Shown: positions 44,230 through 53,760, counted from the stretch's first letter. The stretch is 64,000 nucleotides of DNA from Klebsiella terrigena (GCF_006539725.1 NZ_BJNO01000019.1:1-64000), one strand, 5' to 3'. The notes: generated by a model from the sequence alone, not told the origin. A program made the numbers and translations.

Positions 44230-44874
44230 ATGGCACAGATTTTACCATCAATTTTTGGCGCGAATATCTTAAGTCTGCAAGATGAGCTCCGTTTTTTAGA
44301 AGAAGAGAACACTGAAATATTGCATGTTGATTTAATGGATGGAACCTTTGTAAATAATATTGCCTTTGGGCCGAATCAAATTTCTGCAATGAAAAAAGCC
44401 AGCAAAATGACTTTCGACGTACACATGATGCTGGCTAATCCTGAAAGACATATTGATGATGTTATCAATACCGGCGCAGAAATGATCTCAGTGCATTATG
44501 AATCAACGCCGCATGTGCATTTTATTTTACAGAAAATAAAAAAGGCCGGGCGAAAAGCCGGTGTGGTCATCAATCCGGGTACGCCTGAAAGCGTTCTGGA
44601 ATATTTGTTGGACGATATTGATTACATCCTGATTATGACCATTAACCCAGGGCAACCCGGGCAGGCTTTCATCGAGAAAAGCTTCGAGAAAATTAAGAAA
44701 ACCAGAGAAATGATTGCTGGCCGGCACATTCAAATTGAAGTCGACGGTGGTGTTAATCTGGAAATAGCGGAAAAAGTACAGGAGGCGGGTGCTGATTTAA
44801 TTGTTGTCGGTGGCGCATTATTTAATGACAACCCTAAAGCAAGCTATCAGGCATTAAAGTCTGTCATGCATTAA
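44230..44874 (+). CDS. Ribulose-phosphate/allulose-6-phosphate 3-epimerase family
   Basis: A 214-residue TIM-barrel metal enzyme: LPSIFGANIL, HVDLMDGTFVNNIAFGP, HMMLANPERHIDD, VDGGVNLEIAEKVQEAGADLIVVGGALF. The family inverts C3 of ketulose-5- or 6-phosphates. In a PTS operon with a hexuloisomerase, allulose-6-phosphate/fructose-6-phosphate epimerisation (AlsE type) is likelier than the housekeeping Rpe role. ATG 44230 is chosen with GAGG 11 bases upstream; the TTG at 44221 is too close to the site. Confidence 0.85.
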   Translation: MAQILPSIFGANILSLQDELRFLEEENTEILHVDLMDGTFVNNIAFGPNQISAMKKASKMTFDVHMMLANPERHIDDVINTGAEMISVHYESTPHVHFILQKIKKAGRKAGVVINPGTPESVLEYLLDDIDYILIMTINPGQPGQAFIEKSFEKIKKTREMIAGRHIQIEVDGGVNLEIAEKVQEAGADLIVVGGALFNDNPKASYQALKSVMH

Positions 44875-44983
44875 GTATCCAACATATATTCACGCGCTCT
44901 TAATTGAGCGCGTAATCATTATGTAGACCGCAGACGTGGGGGATTTCTCTCACGTTAAGTACAAAGATTCAGGAGAACAACCG

Positions 44984-45736
44984 ATGAGTCATTTTGAAGG
45001 TAAAGTTGCGCTAATTACCGGTGGTGCGCATGGGATTGGTAAAGGAATTGCAAAACAATTCGCCGAACGCGGTGCGCATACCGTCATTGTCGATTATAAC
45101 GAGGCTAATGGCATCAAAACTGCGCAAGAACTGACCTTTGGCAATGTTAAATCGCTCTTTGTCAAAACGGACGTCTCTGATCCGCAGGCACTGGCTGAAG
45201 TGCGCAGAAAAGTTATCGAGGCTTATGGCCGTATCGACATTCTGGTTTTGAACGCAGGTGTCGCTTTTGCTAATAAAGTCAAAGACATTACTTTCGAAGA
45301 GTGGAACAAAACACTCTCAATCAACCTGACGGGTTTATTCAATACGGTCAAAGCCTTCTACGATGACTTCTTAACTAACCAGGGTTCAATCGTTTACATC
45401 TCCTCCGGTTCTGCGCTGTCAGGTACCGGCGGGGGGGTGAGCTATCCAGCCAGTAAAGCGGGAGGGGAAGGCCTTATTCGTGGTCTGGCAAAGGAGTTGG
45501 GTCCAAAAGGTGTTAACGTCAACGCTATCGCGCCGCGTCTTATCGACACCGGCGAAATGATGCGTGTTAATTACCCGACGCAGGCAGATTTAGACGCAGT
45601 ACTGGAGAAAATTCCGGTCCGTCGTCTGGGTACAATCGATGATGTCGCAAACCTGGCCATCTTCCTTGCTGATAAGTCAAATTCTTACATCCAGGGACAG
45701 ACGATCCTCATGGATGGTGGCCGTACAATTGCCTGA
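44984..45736 (+). CDS. SDR-family polyol/sugar-phosphate dehydrogenase
   Basis: A 250-residue short-chain dehydrogenase: GGAHGIGKG cofactor motif, Asp in VIVDYN (NAD preference), VYISSGSALSGTGGGVSYPASKAGGEGLIRGLAKE with catalytic Ser, Tyr and Lys. Likely oxidises the phosphorylated polyol imported by the PTS to a ketose phosphate. AGGAG precedes the start. A hairpin at 44893-44912 without a T run lies in the 109-bp gap before it. Confidence 0.85.
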   Translation: MSHFEGKVALITGGAHGIGKGIAKQFAERGAHTVIVDYNEANGIKTAQELTFGNVKSLFVKTDVSDPQALAEVRRKVIEAYGRIDILVLNAGVAFANKVKDITFEEWNKTLSINLTGLFNTVKAFYDDFLTNQGSIVYISSGSALSGTGGGVSYPASKAGGEGLIRGLAKELGPKGVNVNAIAPRLIDTGEMMRVNYPTQADLDAVLEKIPVRRLGTIDDVANLAIFLADKSNSYIQGQTILMDGGRTIA

Positions 45737-45751
45737 CCGGAGGAAAAGAAA

Positions 45752-46312
45752 ATGGGTGTTCAGGAAAATACTGTCAGTATTCTCAGGGAACTGGAGCAAA
45801 ACGCGCTCAATATCGACAATGATCAGGCACAGCATTTTATCGGGCAGATTAGAAATGCGAAGCATATTTTCCTGCAAGGTGCAGGGCGCAGCGGTATAGC
45901 CATCCGCGCGTTCGCTAACCGTTTATTGCATTTAGGCTTCTCGGTCAGCGTAGTCGGGGAAATTTCATCACCTCATACGAAAGCGGGTGATTTGTTAATT
46001 ATTGGTTCAGGCAGTGGCGAAACAGGCAGTCTCAAGAGCCTGGCGCAGAAAGCCGTTGAGTGTGGCGTCGACGTGGCGCTGGTCACCATGAAGAAAGACT
46101 CTGCGATTGGCCAGTTGGCCAACTGCGTGCTGGTATTACCGGGAACGGTCAAAACTGAAAACGATCGCACTCCGGGCCAGTTTTCGCAGCCAATGGGTTC
46201 CTCTTTCGAGCAACTCTGCTTTATCACCTACGATGCCATCGTGCTGGAACTCATGGACCAACTGCGTGAAACCAGTGAAACCATGTTCAAACGACACGCT
46301 GATTTTGAGTAA
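45752..46312 (+). CDS. 6-phospho-3-hexuloisomerase, HxlB-like SIS protein
   Basis: 186 residues with the SIS fold of HxlB: FLQGAGRSGIAIRAFANRLLHLGFSVSVVGEISSPHTKAGDLLIIGSGSGETGSL and the C-terminal MGSSFEQLCFITYDAIVLELM. HxlB converts arabino-3-hexulose 6-phosphate to fructose 6-phosphate in the ribulose monophosphate pathway. No hexulose-phosphate synthase (HxlA) accompanies it, so formaldehyde fixation is unlikely; it more probably receives a 3-keto sugar phosphate made by the SDR. Last gene of the PTS operon, 15 bp after the SDR. Confidence 0.85.
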   Translation: MGVQENTVSILRELEQNALNIDNDQAQHFIGQIRNAKHIFLQGAGRSGIAIRAFANRLLHLGFSVSVVGEISSPHTKAGDLLIIGSGSGETGSLKSLAQKAVECGVDVALVTMKKDSAIGQLANCVLVLPGTVKTENDRTPGQFSQPMGSSFEQLCFITYDAIVLELMDQLRETSETMFKRHADFE

Positions 46313-46319
46313 TGACACT

Positions 46320-46341
46320 GAGCGCTTCGCCGGAAGCGCTC
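46320..46341 (+). terminator. Hairpin after the PTS operon
   Basis: GAGCGCTTC pairs with GAAGCGCTC around a four-base loop, 8 bp after the hexuloisomerase stop; weak T-rich tail. Confidence 0.65.
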
Positions 46342-46474
46342 ATTCGCTTATAACATCGCATCATTAAAATTAACGTGCTGAATGTGTTGCCCTGCATTGT
46401 CTCTGCGCATACCCGAGATGTAAAAGTCTGCCATTTTTTTGCCCTCTCGCCGCTGGCACGTTAATCAAATGCTG

Positions 46475-46504
46475 AAACAAAAACGGCCAGCTTAGCTGGC
46501 CGTT
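46475..46504 (-). terminator. Terminator of the ABC/kinase operon
   Basis: AACGGCCAGC and GCTGGCCGTT form a 10-bp stem with a three-base loop (46482-46504), followed on the minus strand by TTTTTGTTT. It lies 31 bp beyond the ATPase stop. Confidence 0.85.
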
Positions 46505-46534
46505 GGATGCGTTCAGTTCCGGGGAACGAGTGCC

Positions 46535-48046
46535 CTAAGCCTGGGCTTCAGCATGCTCCCATGCGGCTTTGCGAAGATCTGCGGGTTTAAGGTCGCGTGC
46601 AGGAATGATCACACCATCGCATTTACCCTGCCGGAACACCGTAATGGTATCTGCCACGTCCAGCAATTCCTCTTCCTCACTCGATACCACGATGACGCAG
46701 CAGCCTTTATCCGCCAGCTGATGGATGATGCGATAAATATCCGCTTTTGCCCCAATGTCGACGCCTTTGGTCGGCTCATCCAGCAATACCAGATTGGCGT
46801 TTTGCGCAATGACCCTGGCGAGCAGAACTTTTTGCTGATTGCCGCCGGAAAGCGATTTAATCGGTCCGCTCAGCGTTCCCAGCGTATTCATCTTGCTCAG
46901 CAACTCAGCGGCGGCCTGCCGCGCAGCGCTGTGACTGACAAATCCGCCAGAACGGAATTTTTTCAGAACCGGCAGCATGGCGTTGGCATAGCTCGACATC
47001 TGAGGAATGAAGCCATCTTTTTTACGTTCTTCTGTCAGGTAAGCAATCCCCTTATCAATGGCTTTCGCCGGTGAAGAAGGATGGTATTCTTTGTGACCCA
47101 GCCGGATGTCACCACCGGTAACGGTTTCCAACCCAAACAGCGTCTGGCACAAGCGCGTTCGGCCTGCGCCGGCCAGCCCGTATATACCCAAAATTTCCCC
47201 GCGATATGCCTCAAGGTTGATGCCTTTCAGGCGATCAGTCTGCAGGTTTGTGACCGAGAGCCAGGGGTTGCCCATCGCGCCGCGTATCAGACTACGGCTG
47301 TTAGACGGCGCCTGATAAGCATTTGCATCGCCCACAATAGCGTCAATGATGGCGCTTTTGCTCAGCGTCTTTTTGCCTTCGTTATAAATCACCCGGCCGC
47401 CGCACATGACGGTTGCTTCATCACAAACACCCAACACTTCGTCTAATTTATGAGAGACCAGCACTACGCCAATCTGCTTTTCGCGTGCGATACGTTGTAC
47501 TGCCTGCAGCAGTTCTTCTGCCTGCGCACCTTCCAGCGCGGTCGTCGGTTCATCGAGGAAAAGAAAACGGGCGTCGCGATCAAGGTTAGAAACCACTTCC
47601 AGCATCTGCTTTTCAGGATGTGACAGATTTTTGACCAGCGCGGTAGCGCTGAAACTCAGATGGTAATCATTTAGTACTTTCTCGGTATGCGCGATCATAC
47701 TTGCATCATCTATAAAGCCACTGCCTTTACGACATTCACGTCCGAGAAAAAGGTTTTGCCAGACGCTCATGCCGGGAATGAGACGGAGTTCCTGATACAC
47801 ACAAGCAATACCTTTGTTGAGTGCATCCCGTGGCGAAGCAAGGTGCACCGGCGTTTCGCCGATCATCAGCTCTCCACTATCCTGCGTGTTAACGCCCGCC
47901 AGGATTTTCAGTAGCGTTGATTTACCCGCTCCATTATGGCCAAAGAGGCCGTGGATCTCGCCAGGCTTTACGCTGAAATCCACACCGTGGAGAACCTGCA
48001 CACCCGAAAAACCAATTTTGACCTGCTTCGCCACATAATTCATCAT
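46535..48046 (-). CDS. Sugar ABC transporter ATPase, RbsA/MglA type
   Basis: 503 residues with two ATPase domains. N-terminal Walker A GHNGAGKST, signature LSHPEKQML (degenerate), Walker B FLFLDEPTTAL; C-terminal site has degenerate Walker A GLAGAGRTR, LSGGNQQKV signature and LVLLDEPTKGVD. This asymmetric layout is typical of ribose/galactose/allose type importers. Last gene of the minus-strand operon kinase, permease, binding protein, ATPase. Confidence 0.9.
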   Translation of the reverse strand: MMNYVAKQVKIGFSGVQVLHGVDFSVKPGEIHGLFGHNGAGKSTLLKILAGVNTQDSGELMIGETPVHLASPRDALNKGIACVYQELRLIPGMSVWQNLFLGRECRKGSGFIDDASMIAHTEKVLNDYHLSFSATALVKNLSHPEKQMLEVVSNLDRDARFLFLDEPTTALEGAQAEELLQAVQRIAREKQIGVVLVSHKLDEVLGVCDEATVMCGGRVIYNEGKKTLSKSAIIDAIVGDANAYQAPSNSRSLIRGAMGNPWLSVTNLQTDRLKGINLEAYRGEILGIYGLAGAGRTRLCQTLFGLETVTGGDIRLGHKEYHPSSPAKAIDKGIAYLTEERKKDGFIPQMSSYANAMLPVLKKFRSGGFVSHSAARQAAAELLSKMNTLGTLSGPIKSLSGGNQQKVLLARVIAQNANLVLLDEPTKGVDIGAKADIYRIIHQLADKGCCVIVVSSEEEELLDVADTITVFRQGKCDGVIIPARDLKPADLRKAAWEHAEAQA

Positions 48047-48065
48047 TCTTCGCCTTTCACTTAAG

Positions 48066-49046
48066 TCAGTATGCTGAACCCATTACCGATGCTGCGTTGT
48101 CTTTGGTGACCAGCAGCGGTGGGTTGTTGATCATGGCTGGAACCTGTTCACCGTTCAGACTCTTCCTGGCATTTTCAACCAGCAACTGAGCCAGTTTAAC
48201 CGGCTCCTGAATCGCACCGGCTTTCAATATGCTGTTGTTCTGAACGGCTTTGACGCCTTCTTTATCCACAAACGCATACAGCTTCACTTTGTCACTGACC
48301 CCCAGTTGCTGGATTGCCGCCAGTGACCCGAGCGCGGAAGGTTCGGTGTCTGAGTACACGACGTTAATTTCTGGCCTGCCCTGCAGCATTTCAGTGGTGA
48401 CTTTCAGGGAGGTTGTTTCTTCTACTTTGCCATTGACCAGCGCGACGAACTTAATGTTTTTGTTGGATGCCACGGCTTCCTTGAAGCCTTCATCACGTGC
48501 GTTTGCTGCAATGGATGTTGGTTCTCCCACGATACCCACTGTCGCCGTGCCATTTTCACCAATGTCTTTCAACAGCTGCTGGCCAATGAGCTTGCCGCCT
48601 TCACGCTGATCGGTCTGAACACCTTGAACCAGCGTGACGTTTTGCTGCTTCATCCCCTCGGTATCCGGAAGGATGTTGATGGCAAACGCCGGAATTTTTG
48701 CCTGATTAAGCTGGTTTATGATCGACACGCACGGGCCTGAGGAGACGCAGTTCACTGCGACCGCATCCACCTTCTGTTCAATGAAGTTCTGCACCTGCGA
48801 AAGTTGCTTGGCGTCGTCATTATCAGCAATCGAAATTTTTACGTTCAAGCCCTGTGCCGCTGCATTGTCTTCAAAGCTTTTTTTCATGGCAACGTAATAA
48901 GGGTTGGTGAGGTTCGGCAGCGTAACGCCCAATGTTTTTTTGCCGGCACCCACGGTGCTTTCAGTATCCTCACGGTTACAGCCGGCGAGCATGCAGGACA
49001 GTGCGACTATCGCTGCACCTGCGGTGATTGTGGTACGGAGTTTCAT
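48066..49046 (-). CDS. Sugar ABC transporter substrate-binding lipoprotein
   Basis: A 326-residue periplasmic-binding protein of the RbsB/AlsB (Peripla_BP_4) family. The leader ends in lipobox LAGC with Cys23, so it is a lipid-anchored protein. VTLPNLTNPYYVAMKKSFEDNAAAQGLNVKI begins the mature fold. Sugar specificity cannot be read by eye; the family binds pentoses, hexoses or polyols. Confidence 0.88.
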   Translation of the reverse strand: MKLRTTITAGAAIVALSCMLAGCNREDTESTVGAGKKTLGVTLPNLTNPYYVAMKKSFEDNAAAQGLNVKISIADNDDAKQLSQVQNFIEQKVDAVAVNCVSSGPCVSIINQLNQAKIPAFAINILPDTEGMKQQNVTLVQGVQTDQREGGKLIGQQLLKDIGENGTATVGIVGEPTSIAANARDEGFKEAVASNKNIKFVALVNGKVEETTSLKVTTEMLQGRPEINVVYSDTEPSALGSLAAIQQLGVSDKVKLYAFVDKEGVKAVQNNSILKAGAIQEPVKLAQLLVENARKSLNGEQVPAMINNPPLLVTKDNAASVMGSAY

Positions 49047-49087
49047 GTTTATCTCCTGGATATATGTAGGTCAGGGTTTAAGAAGCG

Positions 49088-50113
49088 TTATTGTTGTGTT
49101 TTGCGTGACTTCCTGACTTTGAGCCAGGGGATCACGATTTTTTTCGAGGTACGTAAGGTATCGAAGGTGACGCCGAACAGAATGATCAGGCCGATGACCA
49201 GCGGCTGCCAGTAAGCACTGACGTTCAGCACGTTCATCAGATTCGATATTGAGGCAATAAGCATGGCGCCAATCATCGCGCCGATAAGGCTGCCAGTGCC
49301 GCCAAACAGACTGACGCCACCGACCACCGCACCCGCTATTGAGAAGAACAGTTCGTCACCACGGCCCGCCGTCGGATAGCCTGTCATCAGACGCGATCCA
49401 TAAATCAGGCCGCCGCATGCCGCACAAAGTCCGGAAATTGCATACACCAACAGGGTGATGCGTGGAATGCTGATCCCCGATAAGCGTGCAGCATCTGCGT
49501 TACCGCCTACCGCATAGATGTGAGTCCCGGTGATGGTGCGGCGCAGGAAGATGACACCAATAACAATGGCCAGCAGCAGCGCTATGACAGGGAACGGAAT
49601 ACCCAGCGGTTTTGACTGACCGATGAGGCTGTAACCAATTTGCGTCACGCGTATCGATTCGGCGCCGGTGATAATTTGTGGTATGGATGCCGCAACCCCC
49701 ATCATCGCAAAGGTGACAATGAATGGCGGCACGCCAGTGCGTTCGATTATCAGACCATTTACCAGCCCACTCAGCGCACCCACCGCCAACACGATGGGTA
49801 CGGCAAGCTGCCACGGAATGCCAAATTTCTCCATCAGCAACGCCGCAACCACGCAGGTCATCGCCACGATGGAGCCGCAGGAGAGGTCGATACCCCCGGT
49901 CAGCAGGACAAAGGATTGTCCCAGGCAAAGGAAGCCGATGACCGCGCCGTTCAGAAGCAACACCATCATGTTCGAAACAGTCAGGAAGTTAGGCGTGGCG
50001 ATAAACCCGCCCAGCATGACCAGTAAGAAAACAACGGCGATACCTGCTTCTGCAGGGACTTTGAGCGGCTGCTTAGGCGGTTTGGTTTTTGCAGGGGTAG
50101 TTATTGAACTCAT
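49088..50113 (-). CDS. Sugar ABC transporter permease, RbsC type
   Basis: A 341-residue inner-membrane protein with about ten helices and the BPD_transp_2 pattern (LLTGGIDLSCGSIVAMTCVVAALLM, ITGTHIYAVGGNADAARLSGISIPRITLLVYAISGLCAACGGLIYGSRL, GGVSLFGGTGSLIGAMIGAMLIASISNLMNVLNV). It starts 4 bp inside the end of the kinase gene, so the two are coupled. Confidence 0.9.
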   Translation of the reverse strand: MSSITTPAKTKPPKQPLKVPAEAGIAVVFLLVMLGGFIATPNFLTVSNMMVLLLNGAVIGFLCLGQSFVLLTGGIDLSCGSIVAMTCVVAALLMEKFGIPWQLAVPIVLAVGALSGLVNGLIIERTGVPPFIVTFAMMGVAASIPQIITGAESIRVTQIGYSLIGQSKPLGIPFPVIALLLAIVIGVIFLRRTITGTHIYAVGGNADAARLSGISIPRITLLVYAISGLCAACGGLIYGSRLMTGYPTAGRGDELFFSIAGAVVGGVSLFGGTGSLIGAMIGAMLIASISNLMNVLNVSAYWQPLVIGLIILFGVTFDTLRTSKKIVIPWLKVRKSRKTQQ

Positions 50114-51558
50114 TGCAGCTCTCCTGATAATGCATTGGCATAGGTAACGTAAGCGTCCAGGACATGGCGCGCATCTTGTTGTGGCTCGGCCACTTTCTCA
50201 AGCGGCACACTCCAGCGATCGGCCATTTCAATATTTGTGTATCCCAGCACGGCAGCGGCAGCCTGAATGGCTGCACCCGCGGCTGCCGTTTCACCCACCG
50301 GAGAAATCCATACGGGCCTGCCCGTCAGGTCAGCCAGAATCTGACGATAGGCTCGTGACTTTGCGCCGCCGCCGGTGACAATAATGCGACCGTCGTCAGT
50401 GAAACCGTGTTGTTTCAGTACCAGACCGCCCGCCAGCAGGCCGCACAACACGCCTTCCACGGTGGCGCGTGCCATATCCTGCATCGTTGTGGTGGTACGT
50501 AATCCACGCATGTGTCCCGTGGCGTCAGGAAGGTTGGGCGTGCGCTCGCCGTCCAGCCACGGAACAAGCTGAAGACCGTTGGCGCCGGGTGGGGAACTCA
50601 GCGCGAGCTCGTCGAATTCGTCAGGGGTAACGCGCAGCATTTTGCGAAATGTATCGGTGACTTTGGCGGCGTTCAGCGTAGTAATCATGGGGATAAAGCG
50701 ATCGGCCGCATCGGCATAACCGTTGATGGTGCCGGTGCTGTCGGTAATACCTTTGTTGGTGATGCCATATAACGTACCGCTGGTCCCGATAGAGATACCG
50801 GTATCACCGGTTTTCAGGTTCATCCCTAACGCGGCGGACATGTTATCGCCGGTCCCGACACCGACGATTGCCCCCGCCAGTCCAGCCAGTTCGGGCATTA
50901 ACTTCACAACGCCAGCCGGTTGATGCGACGGGATGATAGTGGGCCAGCGGGAAATCCAGTCAATTTGACTGTTAACCACCGCTGCCAGCTGTGGTTCCCA
51001 GCTATTGGTGAAGGGGTTGAAGTAACCCGTACCGGATGCCCCGCCGCGCTCGCACACAAAGCTACCGCTCAGACGGTAAACCAGATAATCAAACGGCAGC
51101 ATGATGCGGTGGGCTTTTTCCAGCAGCCCCGGATAATTTTGTTCTGTCCAGGCCAGTTTAGAAATGGTCATTGCCGGCCCCGGAACGGAACCCGTCAGGC
51201 GTGCCCATTCTTCCGGGGCAATCTTCTCGCACAATACACGCGCCTGCGGTGCAGACTCCGTGTCATTCCACAGCTTCGCAGGACGCAGCGGGCGATCGTG
51301 ATTATCAAGCATGACGAGGCCGTGCCCCTGACCACCGACAGCCAGACCTGCAATACGTGGCCACCACTGTTTTAATTCAGTGAGCGCGGAGACTAATGCA
51401 TCCCACCAGGCTTGCGGATCCTGCTCGCTACACGGCGGCGTGGTCGGTGGATGCAACTTACGAGCCTGTGCGATCACCTTGCCATTTTCAAGACTACGCA
51501 GCATGACGGTACAAGACTGGGTGGAGGAATCTATACCCGCTACAAGGTCCTGTTTCAT
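50110..51558 (-). CDS. FGGY-family carbohydrate kinase, xylulokinase-like
   Basis: A 482-residue sugar kinase: GIDSSTQSCTVMLRS phosphate-1 loop, AVGGQGHGLVMLD and FDYLVYRLSG typical of XylB, GVGTGDNMSAALG, GTSGTLYGI, and VTGGGAKSRAYRQILADLTGRPVW. It phosphorylates a ketose (xylulose or a relative) delivered by the co-transcribed ABC transporter. No xylose isomerase or polyol dehydrogenase precedes it, so the substrate is probably already a ketose, or dehydrogenation is done by the SDR of the PTS operon. Confidence 0.87.
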   Translation of the reverse strand: MKQDLVAGIDSSTQSCTVMLRSLENGKVIAQARKLHPPTTPPCSEQDPQAWWDALVSALTELKQWWPRIAGLAVGGQGHGLVMLDNHDRPLRPAKLWNDTESAPQARVLCEKIAPEEWARLTGSVPGPAMTISKLAWTEQNYPGLLEKAHRIMLPFDYLVYRLSGSFVCERGGASGTGYFNPFTNSWEPQLAAVVNSQIDWISRWPTIIPSHQPAGVVKLMPELAGLAGAIVGVGTGDNMSAALGMNLKTGDTGISIGTSGTLYGITNKGITDSTGTINGYADAADRFIPMITTLNAAKVTDTFRKMLRVTPDEFDELALSSPPGANGLQLVPWLDGERTPNLPDATGHMRGLRTTTTMQDMARATVEGVLCGLLAGGLVLKQHGFTDDGRIIVTGGGAKSRAYRQILADLTGRPVWISPVGETAAAGAAIQAAAAVLGYTNIEMADRWSVPLEKVAEPQQDARHVLDAYVTYANALSGELQ

Positions 51559-52159
51559 TGAACTACCTCTGAACTATCGTTAAGAAATGACAGAGCTGAA
51601 AGCGATAACTGAATGACAAGCAAACTGGGTTATGGTTTTAGATACTCAGCTTTTTGCTCATATGATCAGTTTTTATTGCTCGTTTGTAAGATATAGACAA
51701 TACCCACGGCAAAACATTCGTCAATTGTCGTGTTAAGAGAACGTTACACAGCTCTCACTTTTAGTTTCACCTGACAGCTCTGACGGTTTGTTCATTTGAA
51801 CAGTGGAAAAACCTTAATTTTTTGCAGTAGGGTAGAAATTAGCGCTGAGAGTCATCTTCTGTTCGGTGTTTAAGATTGTTTATTTTGGCGAGGGCAGTGA
51901 TGTGAAGAGGTTTTATTTGCAAATAATCAGGTGAGATGAACGTGCCGGGGATGTGGTACAGAAAGCTCATAATAAATCGTCTCAATGTTGAAGAGACGGT
52001 TAATCTCGGAGACTTTAAAGGGGCTATCAGAAGGCCTGAGACTGCTCATTTATTTATCATCAGGAGACATTGGGTGGTCACGCCATTATCGAACCGCAAA
52101 TGCCACCCGGTCTGAGCACCCAGCGACGTTGATGAGCGAATCAGGGGGCTGGCACGTAC
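51559..52159. promoter_or_regulatory. Control region of the kinase/ABC operon
   Basis: 601 bp without a gene. TTGCTCATATGATCAG at 51654-51669 differs by few bases from the perfect palindrome at 42007, with a further half-site TTGCTCG at 51676-51682 and a diverged copy TTGTTCATTTGAACAG at 51788-51803. These tie the minus-strand operon to the SorC regulator. The part from 51860 to 52159 shows no recognisable element. Confidence 0.65.
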
Positions 52160-53080
52160 TTACTTATTGTTGGAGTTGGGAACATGCTGCTGCATCAATT
52201 CAACGATCCAATCAATAAAAACTCGCAGTCTGGCGCTGACATGGCGGTTTGGCGGAAATGCCAGGTACAGGGGCATTGGATTAATACGCCAATGTTCAAA
52301 TAGCGGGATCAGGGAGCCACAAGCCTGATGTGCTGCCGCCATATAGACTGGCAGCGCAATCACGCCTAACCCGGCCAGCCCAGCTTCGAGGTAAGCATTG
52401 CCATCATCCACTGCAAGCACATAACTGCTCTTGATTTCAATACGTTCACTCTCACAGTGCAGTACCAGAGAATCAATCTTGCCGGTGCGTGAGGACAAGA
52501 ATCCCACTATGCGATGGTCGGTGTTTTCCAGATCGCGCGGGTGCGCAGGAGCGCCAAGGCGTTCCACATAACGGGGGGCGGCGTAGACGCCGATTTGCAA
52601 ATCGCCGACATGGCGTGCGATCAGGGACTGGTCGGTGATTTCGCCACCGCGCAGGACGCAATCCACATTGTCGCCGATCAGATCCACCACCCGGTCGCTC
52701 ACGCCCATGTCGAACTGGATATCAGGGTAGCGTGCGTGGAAAGCCGGTAGCGCCGGCACCAGCACAAGGCGGGCCAGCGGACTGGGCACATCCACCCGTA
52801 GCCGTCCTCCGGGCGTAATCGCCGTCCTTGACAGGCTGTTTTCAGCATCATCCATGTCCGCCAGCAGGCGGATGACGCGCTCGTAGTACGCCGCTCCATC
52901 AGGAGTGACACCAAGCTTGCGGGTGGTGCGATGGAGTAACCTGACGCGCAGCCGCGCTTCCAACTGCTGAATGAGTTGTGTCACCGTGGTTTTGCTCATA
53001 TGAAGTGTTTGGGCAGCCTTTGTGAAGCTACCTGCTTCCACTACCCGAGCAAAGGCGCGCATCGCATCGAAACGATCCAT
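52160..53080 (-). CDS. LysR-family regulator divergent from ridA-like gene
   Basis: 306 residues, CrgA-like LysR: MDRFDAMRAFARVVEAGSFTKAAQTLHMSKTTVTQLIQQLEARLRVRLLHRTTRKLGVT, then the effector domain. It diverges from the RidA-family gene at 53222 with 141 bp between start codons, so that gene and perhaps the oxidoreductase after it are the probable targets. Ligand unknown. Confidence 0.87.
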   Translation of the reverse strand: MDRFDAMRAFARVVEAGSFTKAAQTLHMSKTTVTQLIQQLEARLRVRLLHRTTRKLGVTPDGAAYYERVIRLLADMDDAENSLSRTAITPGGRLRVDVPSPLARLVLVPALPAFHARYPDIQFDMGVSDRVVDLIGDNVDCVLRGGEITDQSLIARHVGDLQIGVYAAPRYVERLGAPAHPRDLENTDHRIVGFLSSRTGKIDSLVLHCESERIEIKSSYVLAVDDGNAYLEAGLAGLGVIALPVYMAAAHQACGSLIPLFEHWRINPMPLYLAFPPNRHVSARLRVFIDWIVELMQQHVPNSNNK

Positions 53081-53221
53081 TCCTTACCCTCTCTTTTCAC
53101 CGATTGTTTGGATTTTACAAACAATGATGAACAAAGTCGCTTGTTTATCCACCCGATCTGGCACCTGTAAAGTGTCTTTATATTCATCGGGCAGATTTCG
53201 CCCCATTGCAAAGGTACAAAC

Positions 53222-53611
53222 ATGACAACACGCGAAGCAGTTTTTCCCTTCGGGCGACAGGCGCTCTATGAGCGCAACCGGTATTCACCGGCCATCAAAT
53301 CTAACGGCTTCTTGTTTGTTTCGGGGCAGGTGGGTAGCCGGGAGGATGGTTCGCCTGAACAGGATCTTAAAGAGCAGATCAGGCTGGCATTCGATAACCT
53401 TAATGCTGTTCTCACGGCTGCGGGCTGCACGTTCGGTGACGTGGTTGACGTTACCCTCTTTGTCGTCGATCCCGAGTCAAACCTCGACGCTATCTGGAGT
53501 ATCCTGCCAGAATATTGGGGGGAAGCGCCTTACCCTACGTTGACCGGGATCGGCGTGACGTGGCTTTACGGATTCAAGTTCGAGATTAAGGTGATTGCCA
53601 GGCTGCCCTGA
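53222..53611 (+). CDS. RidA/YjgF-family enamine/imine deaminase-like protein
   Basis: 129 residues of the trimeric Rid fold: NGFLFVSGQVGSREDGS, QIRLAFDNLNAVLTAAGCTFGDVVDVTLFV, PTLTGIGVTWLYGFKFEIKVIA. The Arg that binds substrate carboxylate in RidA (about residue 105) is not obvious (GIGVTWLYGFKFEIK), which suggests a Rid2-7 subgroup with a different reaction. An oxidoreductase gene follows 149 bp downstream. Confidence 0.83.
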   Translation: MTTREAVFPFGRQALYERNRYSPAIKSNGFLFVSGQVGSREDGSPEQDLKEQIRLAFDNLNAVLTAAGCTFGDVVDVTLFVVDPESNLDAIWSILPEYWGEAPYPTLTGIGVTWLYGFKFEIKVIARLP

Positions 53612-53760
53612 GCGTTACGGGTCTTTCCGCCCGTCGAAAATTCAACAGGGCAGCCCGCGCTGCCTGTAAAGGCAACAGAGAGATTTCTGACGTGCTATAG
53701 GCCGGACCGGGATGGTTTGCCGGACGGGGCCGCATTGACTAATAAGACAGAGGAAAATTT

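Noticed and set aside
45752-46312. Ribulose monophosphate pathway of formaldehyde fixation
   Set aside because: HxlB is present but no hexulose-phosphate synthase; the epimerase is of RPE type, not HxlA.
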